From assembly GCF_900089835.1 (NCBI RefSeq), contig NZ_OANU01000037.1:1-64000 (forward strand): a DNA stretch of 64,000 nt, in the 5' to 3' direction. The notes beneath the pieces were generated by a model. The model was not told where the DNA came from. It ran no database searches and saw only the letters and a list, made by a program, of their open reading frames with translations. Positions 52,596 to 63,780 of this stretch are shown one piece after another. Position 1 is the first letter of the stretch. Every line of letters begins with the position of its first letter. Made by a program: the position numbers and the translations under genes. Source of the stretch: Vibrio thalassae (lineage in GTDB: Bacteria > Pseudomonadota > Gammaproteobacteria > Enterobacterales > Vibrionaceae).

Positions 52596-52675
52596 TCTCT
52601 ATATAGAGATAGAGAGGAAATCCGACGCCTCTCAACAAAGAGGCGGAATTGTAATCACTGACTCGTCAAGAGTCA
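52596..52675 (-). promoter_or_regulatory. Structured rpmH leader
   Basis: Three perfect inverted repeats lie in the untranslated leader: TCTCTATATAGAGA (52596-52609, inside a longer stem with ATTTCC/GGAAAT outer arms), CGCCTCT-caacaa-AGAGGCG (52626-52645) and TGACTC-gtcaa-GAGTCA (52659-52675). None is followed by a long T-run before rpmH. Confidence 0.6.
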
Positions 52676-52707
52676 ATAATCAGTTCAACTTCAATACCGG
52701 TGGGCGA

Positions 52708-52735
52708 ATTATACTTTTTGTGAGCCAGAGCGCAA
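52708..52735 (-). promoter_or_regulatory. rpmH promoter
   Basis: Minus-strand -35 TTGCGC (complement of 52730-52735), 16-bp spacer, perfect -10 TATAAT (complement of 52708-52713). TTGCGC is also the -35 of the E. coli rpmH promoter. Confidence 0.85.
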
Positions 52736-52740
52736 GGATC

Positions 52741-53478
52741 CTATTCGATCCCAACCTGATTTAAAAATTTCTTTAGTTGGATATCTTGTGGATCGTTAAA
52801 AATTTGCTCTGGTGTTCCTTGTTCCACGATATGGCCGTCAGCCATGAAGATCACTTTGTCGGCGACTTCTTTCGCAAATTGCATTTCGTGAGTCACAACA
52901 AGCATAGTTTGATGCTGAGTTGCGAGCTTTTTCATTAGGTTAAGTACTTCACCTACCCACTCAGGATCGAGTGCTGAAGTTGGTTCGTCGAAAAGCAGCA
53001 GTTCAGGTTGTAATGCCATTGCTCGGCCAATACCGACGCGCTGCTGCTGACCACCAGAAAGGGAAGCAGGGTATTGTTCCCCTTTATCTCCCAGACCAAT
53101 GTCATCGAGAATTTGTTGTGCTTTATCAAGAGCTTGTTCTTTTTTCCAGCCCTTAACTGTTATTAAGCCTTCGGCGATATTTTGCCGTGCAGTCATGTGC
53201 GCGAACAGTGCGTAGTTCTGAAACACAAAACCGGTTTTACGTCGCAGAGCCAGCACTTCTGCTTTACTATGACGCTGACAATCGACCCTGACATCGTCGA
53301 TGGTGATGTGGCCTTCATCAGCTTGTTCGAGGAAATTGACACAACGTAATAAAGTGGACTTTCCGGTACCACTCGAACCAATTATGACAATAATCTCACC
53401 CTGTCTGATATCAATATCGATGCCTTTTAGCACTTCAGTGTTACCGAATCGCTTGTGGATATTTTTTAGTGTAATCAT
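52741..53478 (-). CDS. Polar amino-acid ABC transporter ATP-binding protein
   Basis: 245-residue ABC ATPase of the PAAT (HisP/GlnQ/TcyN) type. Walker [10 protein letters not shown] (about 33-41), Q-loop, signature [15 protein letters not shown], Walker [15 protein letters not shown] and the H-loop VVTHEM are intact. Its start overlaps the permease stop by 4 bp. The system resembles the E. coli cystine transporter TcyJLN by the binding protein; substrate not proven. Confidence 0.93.
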   Translation of the reverse strand: MITLKNIHKRFGNTEVLKGIDIDIRQGEIIVIIGSSGTGKSTLLRCVNFLEQADEGHITIDDVRVDCQRHSKAEVLALRRKTGFVFQNYALFAHMTARQNIAEGLITVKGWKKEQALDKAQQILDDIGLGDKGEQYPASLSGGQQQRVGIGRAMALQPELLLFDEPTSALDPEWVGEVLNLMKKLATQHQTMLVVTHEMQFAKEVADKVIFMADGHIVEQGTPEQIFNDPQDIQLKKFLNQVGIE

Positions 53479-54146
53479 CGTTGATAAGCCTTATTCAATT
53501 TCTGCTCTGCCACGATTTGTACGCGAGTAAGCACTAACACTACACCCCAATAAATCAATGCAACGGCTAGAAACGCTTCAAAAAATCGGAAGCTAGATGA
53601 CGCTTCCATTTGTGCTTTTGCCATAATTTCTGCGACACCAAGCGTGAAAGCCAATGATGTGGATTTGATCATATCAATGAAATAGTTCATCAATGATGGC
53701 AAAGCGACGCGTGTCGCTTGTGGCAAAATTATTCGACGCATGGCTTGGCTCGTTGTCATCCCTACTGACAAGCTGGCTTCCATCTGACTTCTATCAATAC
53801 CAATAATTGCAGCGCGAATACTCTCTGCCATATAAGCGGCAAAATGTAACGTCAGCCCTATGACCGCCGCACTAAATGCATTCAGCCCGACCATCCAAGG
53901 AAAAATTTGTGGTAACCCGTAATAAAGAAGGAAAAGCTGCACTAGTAATGGTGTGCCACGAAAAAAGCTAATGTAGAGCTGACTGAGTTGATCCAATACC
54001 GGGATCTTAAACACACGAATATTGGCCAGAATAACGGACAGAATCAGTGAGAAAACCAGTCCCCACACTGCCATTTCCATTGTTGTACTCAAATACTTTA
54101 ATAGTATCGGCATCAACTCAAGCATGTATTGAAAATCAAATCCCAT
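53475..54146 (-). CDS. Polar amino-acid ABC transporter permease
   Basis: 223-residue inner-membrane permease, about five helices, of the HisM/TcyL type. N-terminal [20 protein letters not shown] and the EAA-type loop [23 protein letters not shown] (about 140-162) are typical. It is coupled to the ATPase by a 4-bp overlap and separated from the binding-protein gene by a hairpin. Confidence 0.93.
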   Translation of the reverse strand: MGFDFQYMLELMPILLKYLSTTMEMAVWGLVFSLILSVILANIRVFKIPVLDQLSQLYISFFRGTPLLVQLFLLYYGLPQIFPWMVGLNAFSAAVIGLTLHFAAYMAESIRAAIIGIDRSQMEASLSVGMTTSQAMRRIILPQATRVALPSLMNYFIDMIKSTSLAFTLGVAEIMAKAQMEASSSFRFFEAFLAVALIYWGVVLVLTRVQIVAEQKLNKAYQR

Positions 54147-54173
54147 AACAGTACCACACTCTTAGAAAAACAA

Positions 54174-54200
54174 ACGCCCACTACAGAGAGTAGTGGGCGT
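54174..54200 (-). terminator. Intra-operon hairpin after the binding-protein gene
   Basis: On the minus strand ACGCCCACTAC / GTAGTGGGCGT with a 5-nt loop, then TTTGTTTTT. It probably leaves the binding protein in excess over permease and ATPase. Confidence 0.8.
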
Positions 54201-54215
54201 ATTAATAGTAATCAC

Positions 54216-54980
54216 TTACTTCTTAGTGATATCAGCGCCAAACCACTTCTCAGAGATTGCAGCTAGCGTCCCATCTGCACGCATGTCAGCAAGCGCGCTA
54301 TTGACCTCTTGTTGCAGTTTTTGACCTTTGTCATTGTTCACAAATGGCCAAGCATTCTCGATGGTTTCAAAAGGTTGACCGGCAAGTTGCAGTGGTAGGC
54401 CTGTTTTTTTGATAAGTTCAAGGGCAGAGAGACGATCCATTACAAATGCATCGGCGCGACCTAAAGCCACATCATGCTCAATACCTGTGTCGTAAGTTTT
54501 GATAGTGATTTTGCCGTCTTTATCATGACTACGTAGTAATTGCTCGAAGTTGGAACCAAGGTTTACAGCGACGGTTTTGCCAGCCAAATCATCGATGCCT
54601 TGAATGCTGTCATTGCCTTTACGAACAGTAATCTGAGCACCATCAACGACGTAAGGGTCAGCGAACAGATATTTCGCTTTACGAGCATCTGTCATAGTGA
54701 TCTGGTTAGAGATAGTGTTGATACGACCTGTCTCAAGTAAACCAAATAAGCCTGAGAAATTTGCTGTCACGTATTCAACGTTATAGCCATTACGGCGACC
54801 AATTTCATCCCATAGGTCAACCTCAAACCCTTGTAGCTTATCTTGTTTAACAAATGTAAATGGGAAGTAACGACCAGACATGCCGACTTTCACTTCTTGT
54901 TGTGTAGCAGCATATGCTGCTTGAGATACGGTTGCAGAAAGCGCTAAAGCTGTAAGAAGGCCTTTTATCCAGTTTTTCAT
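54216..54980 (-). CDS. Amino-acid ABC transporter periplasmic binding protein (cystine-type)
   Basis: 254-residue SBP family 3 protein: signal peptide of about 24 residues (…SATVSQAAYA), then two alpha/beta lobes. GFEVDLWDEIGRRNGY, DARKAKYLFADPYVV and the C-terminal LSEKWFGAD-like ISEKWFGADITK resemble E. coli TcyJ (FliY), the cystine-binding protein. The precise ligand is inferred. First gene of the importer operon; upstream lies a AATAAC/GTTATT inverted repeat (55040-55056). Confidence 0.88.
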   Translation of the reverse strand: MKNWIKGLLTALALSATVSQAAYAATQQEVKVGMSGRYFPFTFVKQDKLQGFEVDLWDEIGRRNGYNVEYVTANFSGLFGLLETGRINTISNQITMTDARKAKYLFADPYVVDGAQITVRKGNDSIQGIDDLAGKTVAVNLGSNFEQLLRSHDKDGKITIKTYDTGIEHDVALGRADAFVMDRLSALELIKKTGLPLQLAGQPFETIENAWPFVNNDKGQKLQQEVNSALADMRADGTLAAISEKWFGADITKK

Positions 54981-55039
54981 ATTACTACTCCTACCTGTGT
55001 ATGGAGAAGGATGTTACTGGCAAATATGTCGATAAGTTA

Positions 55040-55056
55040 AATAACTAGTTGTTATT
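55040..55056. repeat. Inverted repeat upstream of the ABC importer operon
   Basis: AATAAC-tagtt-GTTATT, perfect arms, 60 bp before the binding-protein start; possible operator. Confidence 0.45.
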
Positions 55057-55107
55057 AAACATAACAAACCCGGGGTTGAACGTTGGCTTTTTCGTCACTC
55101 TTTTCGT

Positions 55108-55324
55108 GATCAGTAAAAAGATAATGACAGCTTTAATGTGGATCTATGCACAAGTTAGATCAACATAGTGTTTTTGTGGGTAGATCTGTGTTTTGTGCAT
55201 TCATTTGTGAGTAAAATTAGGGGAAATTGTGCGGATCAAGCGAATTTGGCCGAAAAAATTGTGAATAACTTAGATCTTATTCACTGGATCGCCGATCATT
55301 TGCTGGCGATCTTGGTTATCAACA
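55108..55324 (+). promoter_or_regulatory. dnaA promoter region with DnaA boxes and GATC cluster
   Basis: This 393-bp gap between the ABC importer and dnaA has no gene. It holds DnaA-box-like sites TGTGAATAA (55260-55268, reverse, exact TTATTCACA), TTATTCACT (55277-55285) and TTATCAACA (55316-55324). Nine GATC sites occur between 55108 and 55311. This is the pattern for DnaA autoregulation and SeqA sequestration known from E. coli. I could not single out one -35/-10 pair with confidence. Confidence 0.75.
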
Positions 55325-55373
55325 GGTAAAATTACCAATCTTTTCCAATTCAAATTAATAGAGTGAGAGCACC

Positions 55374-56780
55374 GTGTCATCTTCGCTTTGGTTGCAATGT
55401 TCGCAACGACTACAAGAAGAGCTACCCGCTACCGAATTCAGCATGTGGGTCAGACCATTACAAGCTGAACTTAATGACAACACCCTAACTCTATTTGCGC
55501 CTAATCGCTTTGTATTAGATTGGGTACGTGACAGATACTTAAACAGCATCAACCGCCTACTGAAAGAGTATTGCGGTAATGACGTACCGAACTTACGTTT
55601 TGAAGTTGGTAGCAAGCCAGTGTCTGCGCCACCAGCGCCTAAGCCTGTAAAGACTGCGGCTGATGTTGCCGCAGAGTCTTCAGCGCCAGCACAGCTGCAA
55701 GCACGTCAGCCTGTGCATAAAACGTGGGATGATGAGACTGAAGTTTCCGATATTAATCATCGCTCTAACGTTAACATCAAGCATAAATTCAATAACTTCG
55801 TAGAAGGTAAGTCGAACCAACTCGGCTTAGCTGCCGCGCGTCAAGTTGCCGATAATCCTGGTGCAGCATACAACCCACTGTTTTTATACGGCGGTACAGG
55901 CCTGGGTAAAACGCACTTGTTGCATGCGGTAGGAAACGCGATTGTTGATAACAAGCCAAACGCTAAAGTGGTGTACATGCACTCTGAGCGTTTTGTTCAA
56001 GACATGGTAAAAGCGCTACAAAATAACGCGATTGAAGAATTTAAACGCTACTATCGTAGCGTTGATGCATTGCTTATCGATGACATTCAGTTCTTTGCCA
56101 ATAAAGAACGTTCACAAGAAGAATTCTTCCATACCTTCAATGCGTTATTAGAAGGTAATCAACAGATCATTCTTACCTCTGATCGCTACCCTAAAGAGAT
56201 AAATGGGGTAGAAGATCGTCTGAAATCTCGTTTCGGCTGGGGTTTGACGGTGGCGATCGAGCCTCCAGAGCTTGAAACCCGCGTGGCAATTTTGATGAAG
56301 AAAGCAGAAGATCATCAAATTCACCTTGCTGATGAAGTTGCGTTCTTTATTGCTAAGCGTCTGCGCTCCAATGTGCGTGAGTTGGAAGGGGCGTTGAACC
56401 GCGTTATTGCTAATGCAAACTTTACAGGTCGCCCAATTACTATCGACTTCGTTCGAGAGGCGCTACGTGATCTCTTGGCATTGCAAGAGAAGCTGGTGAC
56501 CATAGATAACATTCAAAAAACGGTTGCTGAGTACTATAAAATCAAAGTGGCAGACTTGCTGTCAAAACGACGTTCTCGCTCGGTCGCACGCCCTCGTCAG
56601 TTAGCGATGGCGCTGGCGAAAGAGCTAACCAACCACAGTCTTCCGGAAATTGGTGATGCATTTGGTGGCCGTGACCACACAACGGTGCTTCATGCTTGCC
56701 GTAAGATTGCTCAGCTACGCGAAGAAAGTCACGATATTAAAGAAGACTATTCGAACTTAATTCGCACGCTTTCTTCATAA
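55374..56780 (+). CDS. dnaA: Chromosomal replication initiator DnaA
   Basis: AAA+ initiator that binds the boxes in oriC 7 kb to the left. 468 residues: domain I (about 1-85), a Pro/Ala-rich linker (about 86-130), AAA+ domain with Walker [10 protein letters not shown] (about 170-178) and Walker B LLIDDIQF, and the DNA-binding domain IV with the signature [15 protein letters not shown]. The start is GTG with GAG-containing leader GAGTGAGAGCACC. First gene of dnaA-dnaN-recF-gyrB. Confidence 0.97.
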   Translation: MSSSLWLQCSQRLQEELPATEFSMWVRPLQAELNDNTLTLFAPNRFVLDWVRDRYLNSINRLLKEYCGNDVPNLRFEVGSKPVSAPPAPKPVKTAADVAAESSAPAQLQARQPVHKTWDDETEVSDINHRSNVNIKHKFNNFVEGKSNQLGLAAARQVADNPGAAYNPLFLYGGTGLGKTHLLHAVGNAIVDNKPNAKVVYMHSERFVQDMVKALQNNAIEEFKRYYRSVDALLIDDIQFFANKERSQEEFFHTFNALLEGNQQIILTSDRYPKEINGVEDRLKSRFGWGLTVAIEPPELETRVAILMKKAEDHQIHLADEVAFFIAKRLRSNVRELEGALNRVIANANFTGRPITIDFVREALRDLLALQEKLVTIDNIQKTVAEYYKIKVADLLSKRRSRSVARPRQLAMALAKELTNHSLPEIGDAFGGRDHTTVLHACRKIAQLREESHDIKEDYSNLIRTLSS

Positions 56781-56867
56781 TAGTGGCATAATCGCTATAA
56801 TTAGCATTCAAGTTATTGTATTTCGCATATAAGTGGCATGGATTGCCAGCTTTACGAAGAGTTATCT

Positions 56868-57968
56868 ATGAAATTTACTATCGAACGTCATCACTTATTA
56901 AAGCCGTTACAACAAGTCTCTGGCGCACTAGGTGGCAGACCAACACTACCTATTTTGGGCAATTTGCTATTGAAGGTTGAAGAAGGGGTGCTTTCCCTTA
57001 CTGCAACCGACTTAGAAGTTGAACTAGTAAGTAAAGTGACGTTAGAGAGTGAGTTTGAGGCAGGCAGTGTCACTGTGCCTTCGCGTAAATTCCTAGATAT
57101 TTGTCGTGGATTACCAGATGACTCTAACATCACTATCGTTTTAGAGGGTGATCGCGTACAAGTACGTTCCGGGCGCAGCCGTTTTTCGCTTTCTACATTG
57201 CCAGCCAGTGACTTCCCAAATATTGAAGATTGGCAACAAGAAGTTGCAGTGACAGTGACTCAAGCTGAGCTTAAGTCACTGATAGAAAAAACGCAGTTCT
57301 CAATGGCGAACCAAGATGTTCGTTATTATCTCAATGGTATGTTGTTTGAGTTGGACCAAAATACGCTGCGCTCTGTTGCGACAGATGGTCACCGTATGGC
57401 GGTTGCCTTAGTATCACTTGAAGGCAGTTTTGATAACAAACAAATTATCGTGCCGCGCAAAGGTGTGCAGGAGCTGTCTAAATTATTAGATGCTCCAGAG
57501 CAGCCTGTTACGCTGCAAATTGGCAGTTCAAATATTCGCGCAGAAGTAAATAATTTTGTTTTTACTTCTAAGCTAGTTGATGGTCGTTTCCCGGATTATC
57601 GCCGCGTTTTACCGCAAAATACCGACAAGACTCTAGAAGCAAATTGCGATGAATTGCGACAAGCGTTTTCGCGTGCTGCGATTCTTTCTAACGAGAAATT
57701 CCGAGGTGTACGCGTTAATCTTGATCAGAATGAAATGCGCATTACTGCGAATAACCCTGAACAAGAAGAAGCGGAAGAGATGTTGGACGTAGAGTTCCAA
57801 GGTGATGCGCTAGAGATTGGCTTTAACGTGTCCTACGTACTAGATGTTCTAAATACGCTTCGTTGTGACCAGGTTCGTATTTCGATGTCAAATGCCAATG
57901 CGAGTGCGTTAATTGAAAATAGCGAAGATGACAGTGCCATGTATGTGGTGATGCCGATTCGCCTCTAA
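56868..57968 (+). CDS. dnaN: DNA polymerase III beta sliding clamp
   Basis: Ring-shaped processivity clamp, 366 residues (E. coli 366), three repeated clamp domains. It starts MKFTIERHHLLKPLQQVSGAL and ends with the ...YVVMPIRL clamp C-terminus that lines the protein-binding cleft. The frame opens at 56838, but the ATG at 56868 is the family start. It lies 87 bp after dnaA and 15 bp before recF. Confidence 0.97.
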   Translation: MKFTIERHHLLKPLQQVSGALGGRPTLPILGNLLLKVEEGVLSLTATDLEVELVSKVTLESEFEAGSVTVPSRKFLDICRGLPDDSNITIVLEGDRVQVRSGRSRFSLSTLPASDFPNIEDWQQEVAVTVTQAELKSLIEKTQFSMANQDVRYYLNGMLFELDQNTLRSVATDGHRMAVALVSLEGSFDNKQIIVPRKGVQELSKLLDAPEQPVTLQIGSSNIRAEVNNFVFTSKLVDGRFPDYRRVLPQNTDKTLEANCDELRQAFSRAAILSNEKFRGVRVNLDQNEMRITANNPEQEEAEEMLDVEFQGDALEIGFNVSYVLDVLNTLRCDQVRISMSNANASALIENSEDDSAMYVVMPIRL

Positions 57969-57983
57969 GTTAGGCATGAAGTT

Positions 57984-59066
57984 ATGCCGCTTACGCGCTT
58001 AATCGTACAGCAATTTCGCAATATTAAAGCCTGTGATATAGAACTATCTACAGGCTTTAACTTTATTATTGGTCCCAATGGCAGTGGCAAAACCAGTGTA
58101 TTGGAAGCCATCTATCTACTCGGTCATGGGCGCTCTTTTAAGAGCTCATTGACCGGACGAGTGATTCAAAATGACTGCCAAGATCTGTTTGTTCATGGCC
58201 GTTTTTTGAACTCGGACCAATTTGAGATACCCGTTGGCATTAATAAGCAGCGTGATGGCTCAACTGAGGTTAAAATAGGCGGTCAATCTGGGCAAAAGTT
58301 AGCTCAGCTTGCCAAGGTGTTACCGCTGCAATTAATTCACCCTGAAGGGTTTGAATTACTAACAGATGGACCTAAATTTCGTCGCGCTTTTATCGATTGG
58401 GGTGTGTTTCACTCTGAACCCGGCTTTCATGAAGCGTGGGGAAGATTTAAGCGTCTAAGTAAGCAGCGTAATGCTCTACTTAAAACTGCAACCAGTTATC
58501 GAGAATTAAGTTATTGGGACCGTGATTTGGCCCAGCTGGCAGAACAAATTGATAACTGGCGTCGGTGCTACGTCGAACAGATGCAGCCTCTAGCTGAGGA
58601 AATGTGTCTGTCGTTTTTACCAGAGTTTGAAATCAAGCTTGGCTACTATCGTGGTTGGGAAAAAGACACGCCCTATGCAGAGTTCTTAGAGCGTAACTTT
58701 GAACGAGACCAAAGTTTGGGGTACACCTTTAGTGGCCCTAACAAAGCCGATTTAAGAATAAAGGTGAACAACACACCGGTAGAGGATGTGTTGTCTCGAG
58801 GTCAATTAAAACTGATGATGTGCGCACTGCGTTTAGCGCAAGGGCAGCATCTAGCGGAATTGACCGGTAAGCAATGTATCTATTTGATAGATGACTTTGC
58901 TTCAGAATTAGATAGCCTTCGTCGTAAACGCTTAGCGGACTACCTAAAGCAGACGAAAGCTCAAGTTTTTGTAAGTTCTATTACCCAAAGCCAAGTCGCC
59001 GATATGATTGGCGAAAATGGCAAGATGTTTCATGTGGAACATGGCACAATAGAACCAGGTAAATAG
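57984..59066 (+). CDS. recF: DNA replication and repair protein RecF
   Basis: SMC-like ATPase that helps load RecA at gaps. 360 residues: Walker [10 protein letters not shown] (about 30-38), signature [17 protein letters not shown] (about 270) and Walker [13 protein letters not shown]. It sits between dnaN and gyrB (12 bp before gyrB). Confidence 0.97.
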   Translation: MPLTRLIVQQFRNIKACDIELSTGFNFIIGPNGSGKTSVLEAIYLLGHGRSFKSSLTGRVIQNDCQDLFVHGRFLNSDQFEIPVGINKQRDGSTEVKIGGQSGQKLAQLAKVLPLQLIHPEGFELLTDGPKFRRAFIDWGVFHSEPGFHEAWGRFKRLSKQRNALLKTATSYRELSYWDRDLAQLAEQIDNWRRCYVEQMQPLAEEMCLSFLPEFEIKLGYYRGWEKDTPYAEFLERNFERDQSLGYTFSGPNKADLRIKVNNTPVEDVLSRGQLKLMMCALRLAQGQHLAELTGKQCIYLIDDFASELDSLRRKRLADYLKQTKAQVFVSSITQSQVADMIGENGKMFHVEHGTIEPGK

Positions 59067-59069
59067 TGA

Positions 59070-61496
<2,427 letters not shown>

Positions 61497-61520
61497 GTTA
61501 GCTAGGTTATTCTACTGAAC

Positions 61521-61552
61521 AAAAAACGCTACCAGTATGGTGGCGTTTTTTT
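61521..61552 (+). terminator. Terminator of gyrB
   Basis: Stem AAAAACGCTACC / GGTGGCGTTTTT (one G-T pair), loop agta-type, with seven T at the end. Confidence 0.88.
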
Positions 61553-61615
61553 ATTATTTACACTCAGCATACAGCGCGTAATACAGCCTCTTTTGACAAA
61601 AATTAGATCACTACC

Positions 61616-61644
61616 CTTGAATGTAGAACGCATCACCCCTATAT
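61616..61644 (+). promoter_or_regulatory. Heat-shock (sigma-32) promoter of ibpA
   Basis: -35 CTTGAA (61616-61621), 14-bp spacer, -10 CCCCTATAT (61636-61644). This agrees closely with the RpoH consensus CTTGAAA-N(11-16)-CCCCATNT. Confidence 0.9.
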
Positions 61645-61649
61645 AAAGT

Positions 61650-61853
61650 AAAGAAGAGGATGCCAACAAATGGACCTCGTAAATTGCTGACTTCTTATTG
61701 CTCAAGAGAGGATAGGGTGGCAGCGCACTATTTAGATTGATTCCAACTTATGTCCCTTTGCTGGTTTATCAGCAAAGATTAGGGAATAAGCCGTGAATCC
61801 ACTTAGTCTTTGTAACAAAGAACTAAGACTATTGCTTACTTGAGGATAGTAAT
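61650..61853 (+). promoter_or_regulatory. ROSE-like RNA thermometer in the ibpA 5' leader
   Basis: About 200 nt of untranslated leader. The last hairpin pairs ACTA-TTGCT (61828-61836) with AGGA-TAGT (61843-61850), burying the AGGA ribosome-binding site; TTGCT opposite AGGA with an unpaired G is the hallmark of ROSE thermosensors of small heat-shock genes. Two more hairpins precede it: CTTTGCTG/CAGCAAAG (about 61755-61778) and CTTAGT-CTTTG/CAAAG-a-ACTAAG (61802-61827). Confidence 0.82.
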
Positions 61854-62288
61854 ATGAGAACTGTAGATTTCACTCCTTTATACCGTAACGCAATCGGCTT
61901 TGATCGTCTTTTTAATATGATGGAAGCGAATACCGCGAAAAATTCTTCTGGTGGTTACCCTCCATACAACATCGAACAACAAGATGAGAATCACTTCCGC
62001 ATCACTATGGCTGTGGCTGGTTTTGCTGAAGAGCAACTCGATCTTACTCAAAAAGAGAACCTATTGATTGTTAAGGGCGAGCGTAAAGCTGAAGAAGGTA
62101 AAAACTATGTTTACCAAGGCATCGCAGAGCGCGACTTTGAGCGTAAGTTCCAGCTAGCAGACTATGTGAAAGTGGTTGGTGCAAGCATGGAAAATGGCTT
62201 GCTTCACGTTGACCTAGAGCGTGAAATACCAGAAGCGATGAAACCGCGTAAAATTGAGATCGGTGGTAATAAACTGATCGAAGGCTAA
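61854..62288 (+). CDS. ibpA: Small heat-shock protein IbpA (Hsp20)
   Basis: ATP-independent holdase that keeps unfolded proteins in a refoldable state. 144 residues: short N-terminal arm [20 protein letters not shown], alpha-crystallin domain at about 38-125 ([17 protein letters not shown] ... [13 protein letters not shown]) and a C-terminal extension with the PRKIEIG I-x-I-type anchor. Single copy here, unlike ibpAB of E. coli. Controlled by a sigma-32 promoter and a ROSE-like leader. Confidence 0.95.
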   Translation: MRTVDFTPLYRNAIGFDRLFNMMEANTAKNSSGGYPPYNIEQQDENHFRITMAVAGFAEEQLDLTQKENLLIVKGERKAEEGKNYVYQGIAERDFERKFQLADYVKVVGASMENGLLHVDLEREIPEAMKPRKIEIGGNKLIEG

Positions 62289-62325
62289 TCATTTGCCTTG
62301 AAATCATACTCGGAAATAAAGAGTG

Positions 62326-62350
62326 AAAGAGCGCCAGAAGGCGCTCTTTT
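62326..62350. terminator. Bidirectional terminator, ibpA / avtA
   Basis: Stem AAAGAGCGCC / GGCGCTCTTT, loop agaa, between convergent stop codons. Confidence 0.9.
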
Positions 62351-62354
62351 GGGT

Positions 62355-63605
62355 TTAAGCTTCAGCGTAGGCTTTCGCGACTTCTTCGGCAATGATAGCG
62401 ATCCCTTGCTGCATTTTTTCATCGTCTTGTACATAGTTCATACGTAAGCACTGATGCGCATGATCCCACTCGTCTTCTTGACCAATAAAGAAGTATTCAC
62501 CAGGAACAATTAATACACCACGGTCTTTCAGTCGTTGGTATAGCGCCATGGTGGTAATCGGTAATTCATCAAACCAAAGCCATAAGAAAATAGCTCCCTC
62601 TGGTTTGTGAATTCTAAAACGTGGGTCGGTGATGGCTGATTGCAGTAATTCTACCGCACGCAGTGATTTCTGCTGATAGAAAGGTTTAATGACATTCGAG
62701 CTTAAATCCAGCAGATCGCCTTTTTCAATCATATGGTTGGCAAGCGCAGGGCCAAAACTCCCTGGAGCAAGACTAATGATGCCATTCATATTGGTCATCG
62801 CTTGTGTGACTTCTTCACTCGCAATAACAATGCCACAGCGCAGGCCTGGTAACCCAAGCTTAGATAGGCTCATACATAGAATGGTATTCTCATTCCAAAA
62901 TGGTTCGACATCTTCAAAAATGATGTTTGGGAATGGCAGACCATAAGCATTATCAATAATCAGTGGGATATTGTTGGCGCGAGCCAGTTTATCGAGCTTG
63001 TGGATCTCTTCGTCAGTCAGTACGTTGCCCGTTGGGTTGGTTGGACGCGATGCGCAAATGGCAGCGACGGAATCATCTATCTTCAGGTGCTCAAAATCGA
63101 CATGGTATTTGAATAAGCCACCGTCGAGTAATTCTATCTCTGGGTGATAAGAGACGAAGATATCTTCATCAATGCCCGCGTCACCATAGCCAATATACTC
63201 TGGGGCAATCGGCAATAGAATTTTCTTGTGCGAGCCATCGGGTTGTTTACCTGCAAGCAAGTTGAACAGATAGAAAAAACCACTCTGACTGCCATTGGTT
63301 AAGCTGATGTTCTTTTCTGTAATTGTCCAGCCATAGGTGTCACGCAGCAGCTTAGCAAGCGCTTTAACAAAAGCATCTTTTCCTTGTGGGCCATCATAGT
63401 TAGCTATCGCCGCGACGAGATCGCCATTGGCAAGGATATTGGCACTGGCTTGGTGAAAGTACTCGAGCATGGCTGGGATGGCGGCTGGGTTACCACCACC
63501 GAGCATAATGGCACCTGGAGTGCGGAGGCCATCATTAAGATCATCCATTAATTGGGTAATACCTGAGTAACGATTAAATTTTTCACCAAACTTAGAAAAT
63601 TGCAT
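62355..63605 (-). CDS. avtA: Valine--pyruvate transaminase AvtA
   Basis: PLP fold-type I aminotransferase that makes valine from 2-oxoisovalerate with alanine as donor. 416 residues (E. coli 417), starting MQFSKFGEKFNRYSGITQLM. Substrate-side GGGNPAAIPAM, NPTGNVLTDEE and the Schiff-base Lys in SLSKLGLPGLRCG are visible. The frame is open to 63767, but that extension runs into the glyS terminator; the ATG at 63605 has AGG 7-10 nt upstream. It complements ilvE for valine synthesis. Confidence 0.94.
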   Translation of the reverse strand: MQFSKFGEKFNRYSGITQLMDDLNDGLRTPGAIMLGGGNPAAIPAMLEYFHQASANILANGDLVAAIANYDGPQGKDAFVKALAKLLRDTYGWTITEKNISLTNGSQSGFFYLFNLLAGKQPDGSHKKILLPIAPEYIGYGDAGIDEDIFVSYHPEIELLDGGLFKYHVDFEHLKIDDSVAAICASRPTNPTGNVLTDEEIHKLDKLARANNIPLIIDNAYGLPFPNIIFEDVEPFWNENTILCMSLSKLGLPGLRCGIVIASEEVTQAMTNMNGIISLAPGSFGPALANHMIEKGDLLDLSSNVIKPFYQQKSLRAVELLQSAITDPRFRIHKPEGAIFLWLWFDELPITTMALYQRLKDRGVLIVPGEYFFIGQEDEWDHAHQCLRMNYVQDDEKMQQGIAIIAEEVAKAYAEA

Positions 63606-63731
63606 TGCTGTACCTAGTTCATTGTGTTCACTTGTTATATTTTTTCGGTTTTTTATCCTGCTGGTGGCAAGATTAATCTTTGAACATACATTAATGAAAC
63701 TGTGAGTCAAAGCACTATTTGTAGTGGGAAT

Positions 63732-63763
63732 AAAAAAAAGCCCAGTTGGGTAACTGGGCTTTT
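63732..63763 (-). terminator. Terminator of glyS
   Basis: On the minus strand AAAAGCCCAGTT / AACTGGGCTTTT followed by a run of eight T, 18 bp after the glyS stop. Confidence 0.9.
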
Positions 63764-63780
63764 GCAACTTTTCTAGTAAA

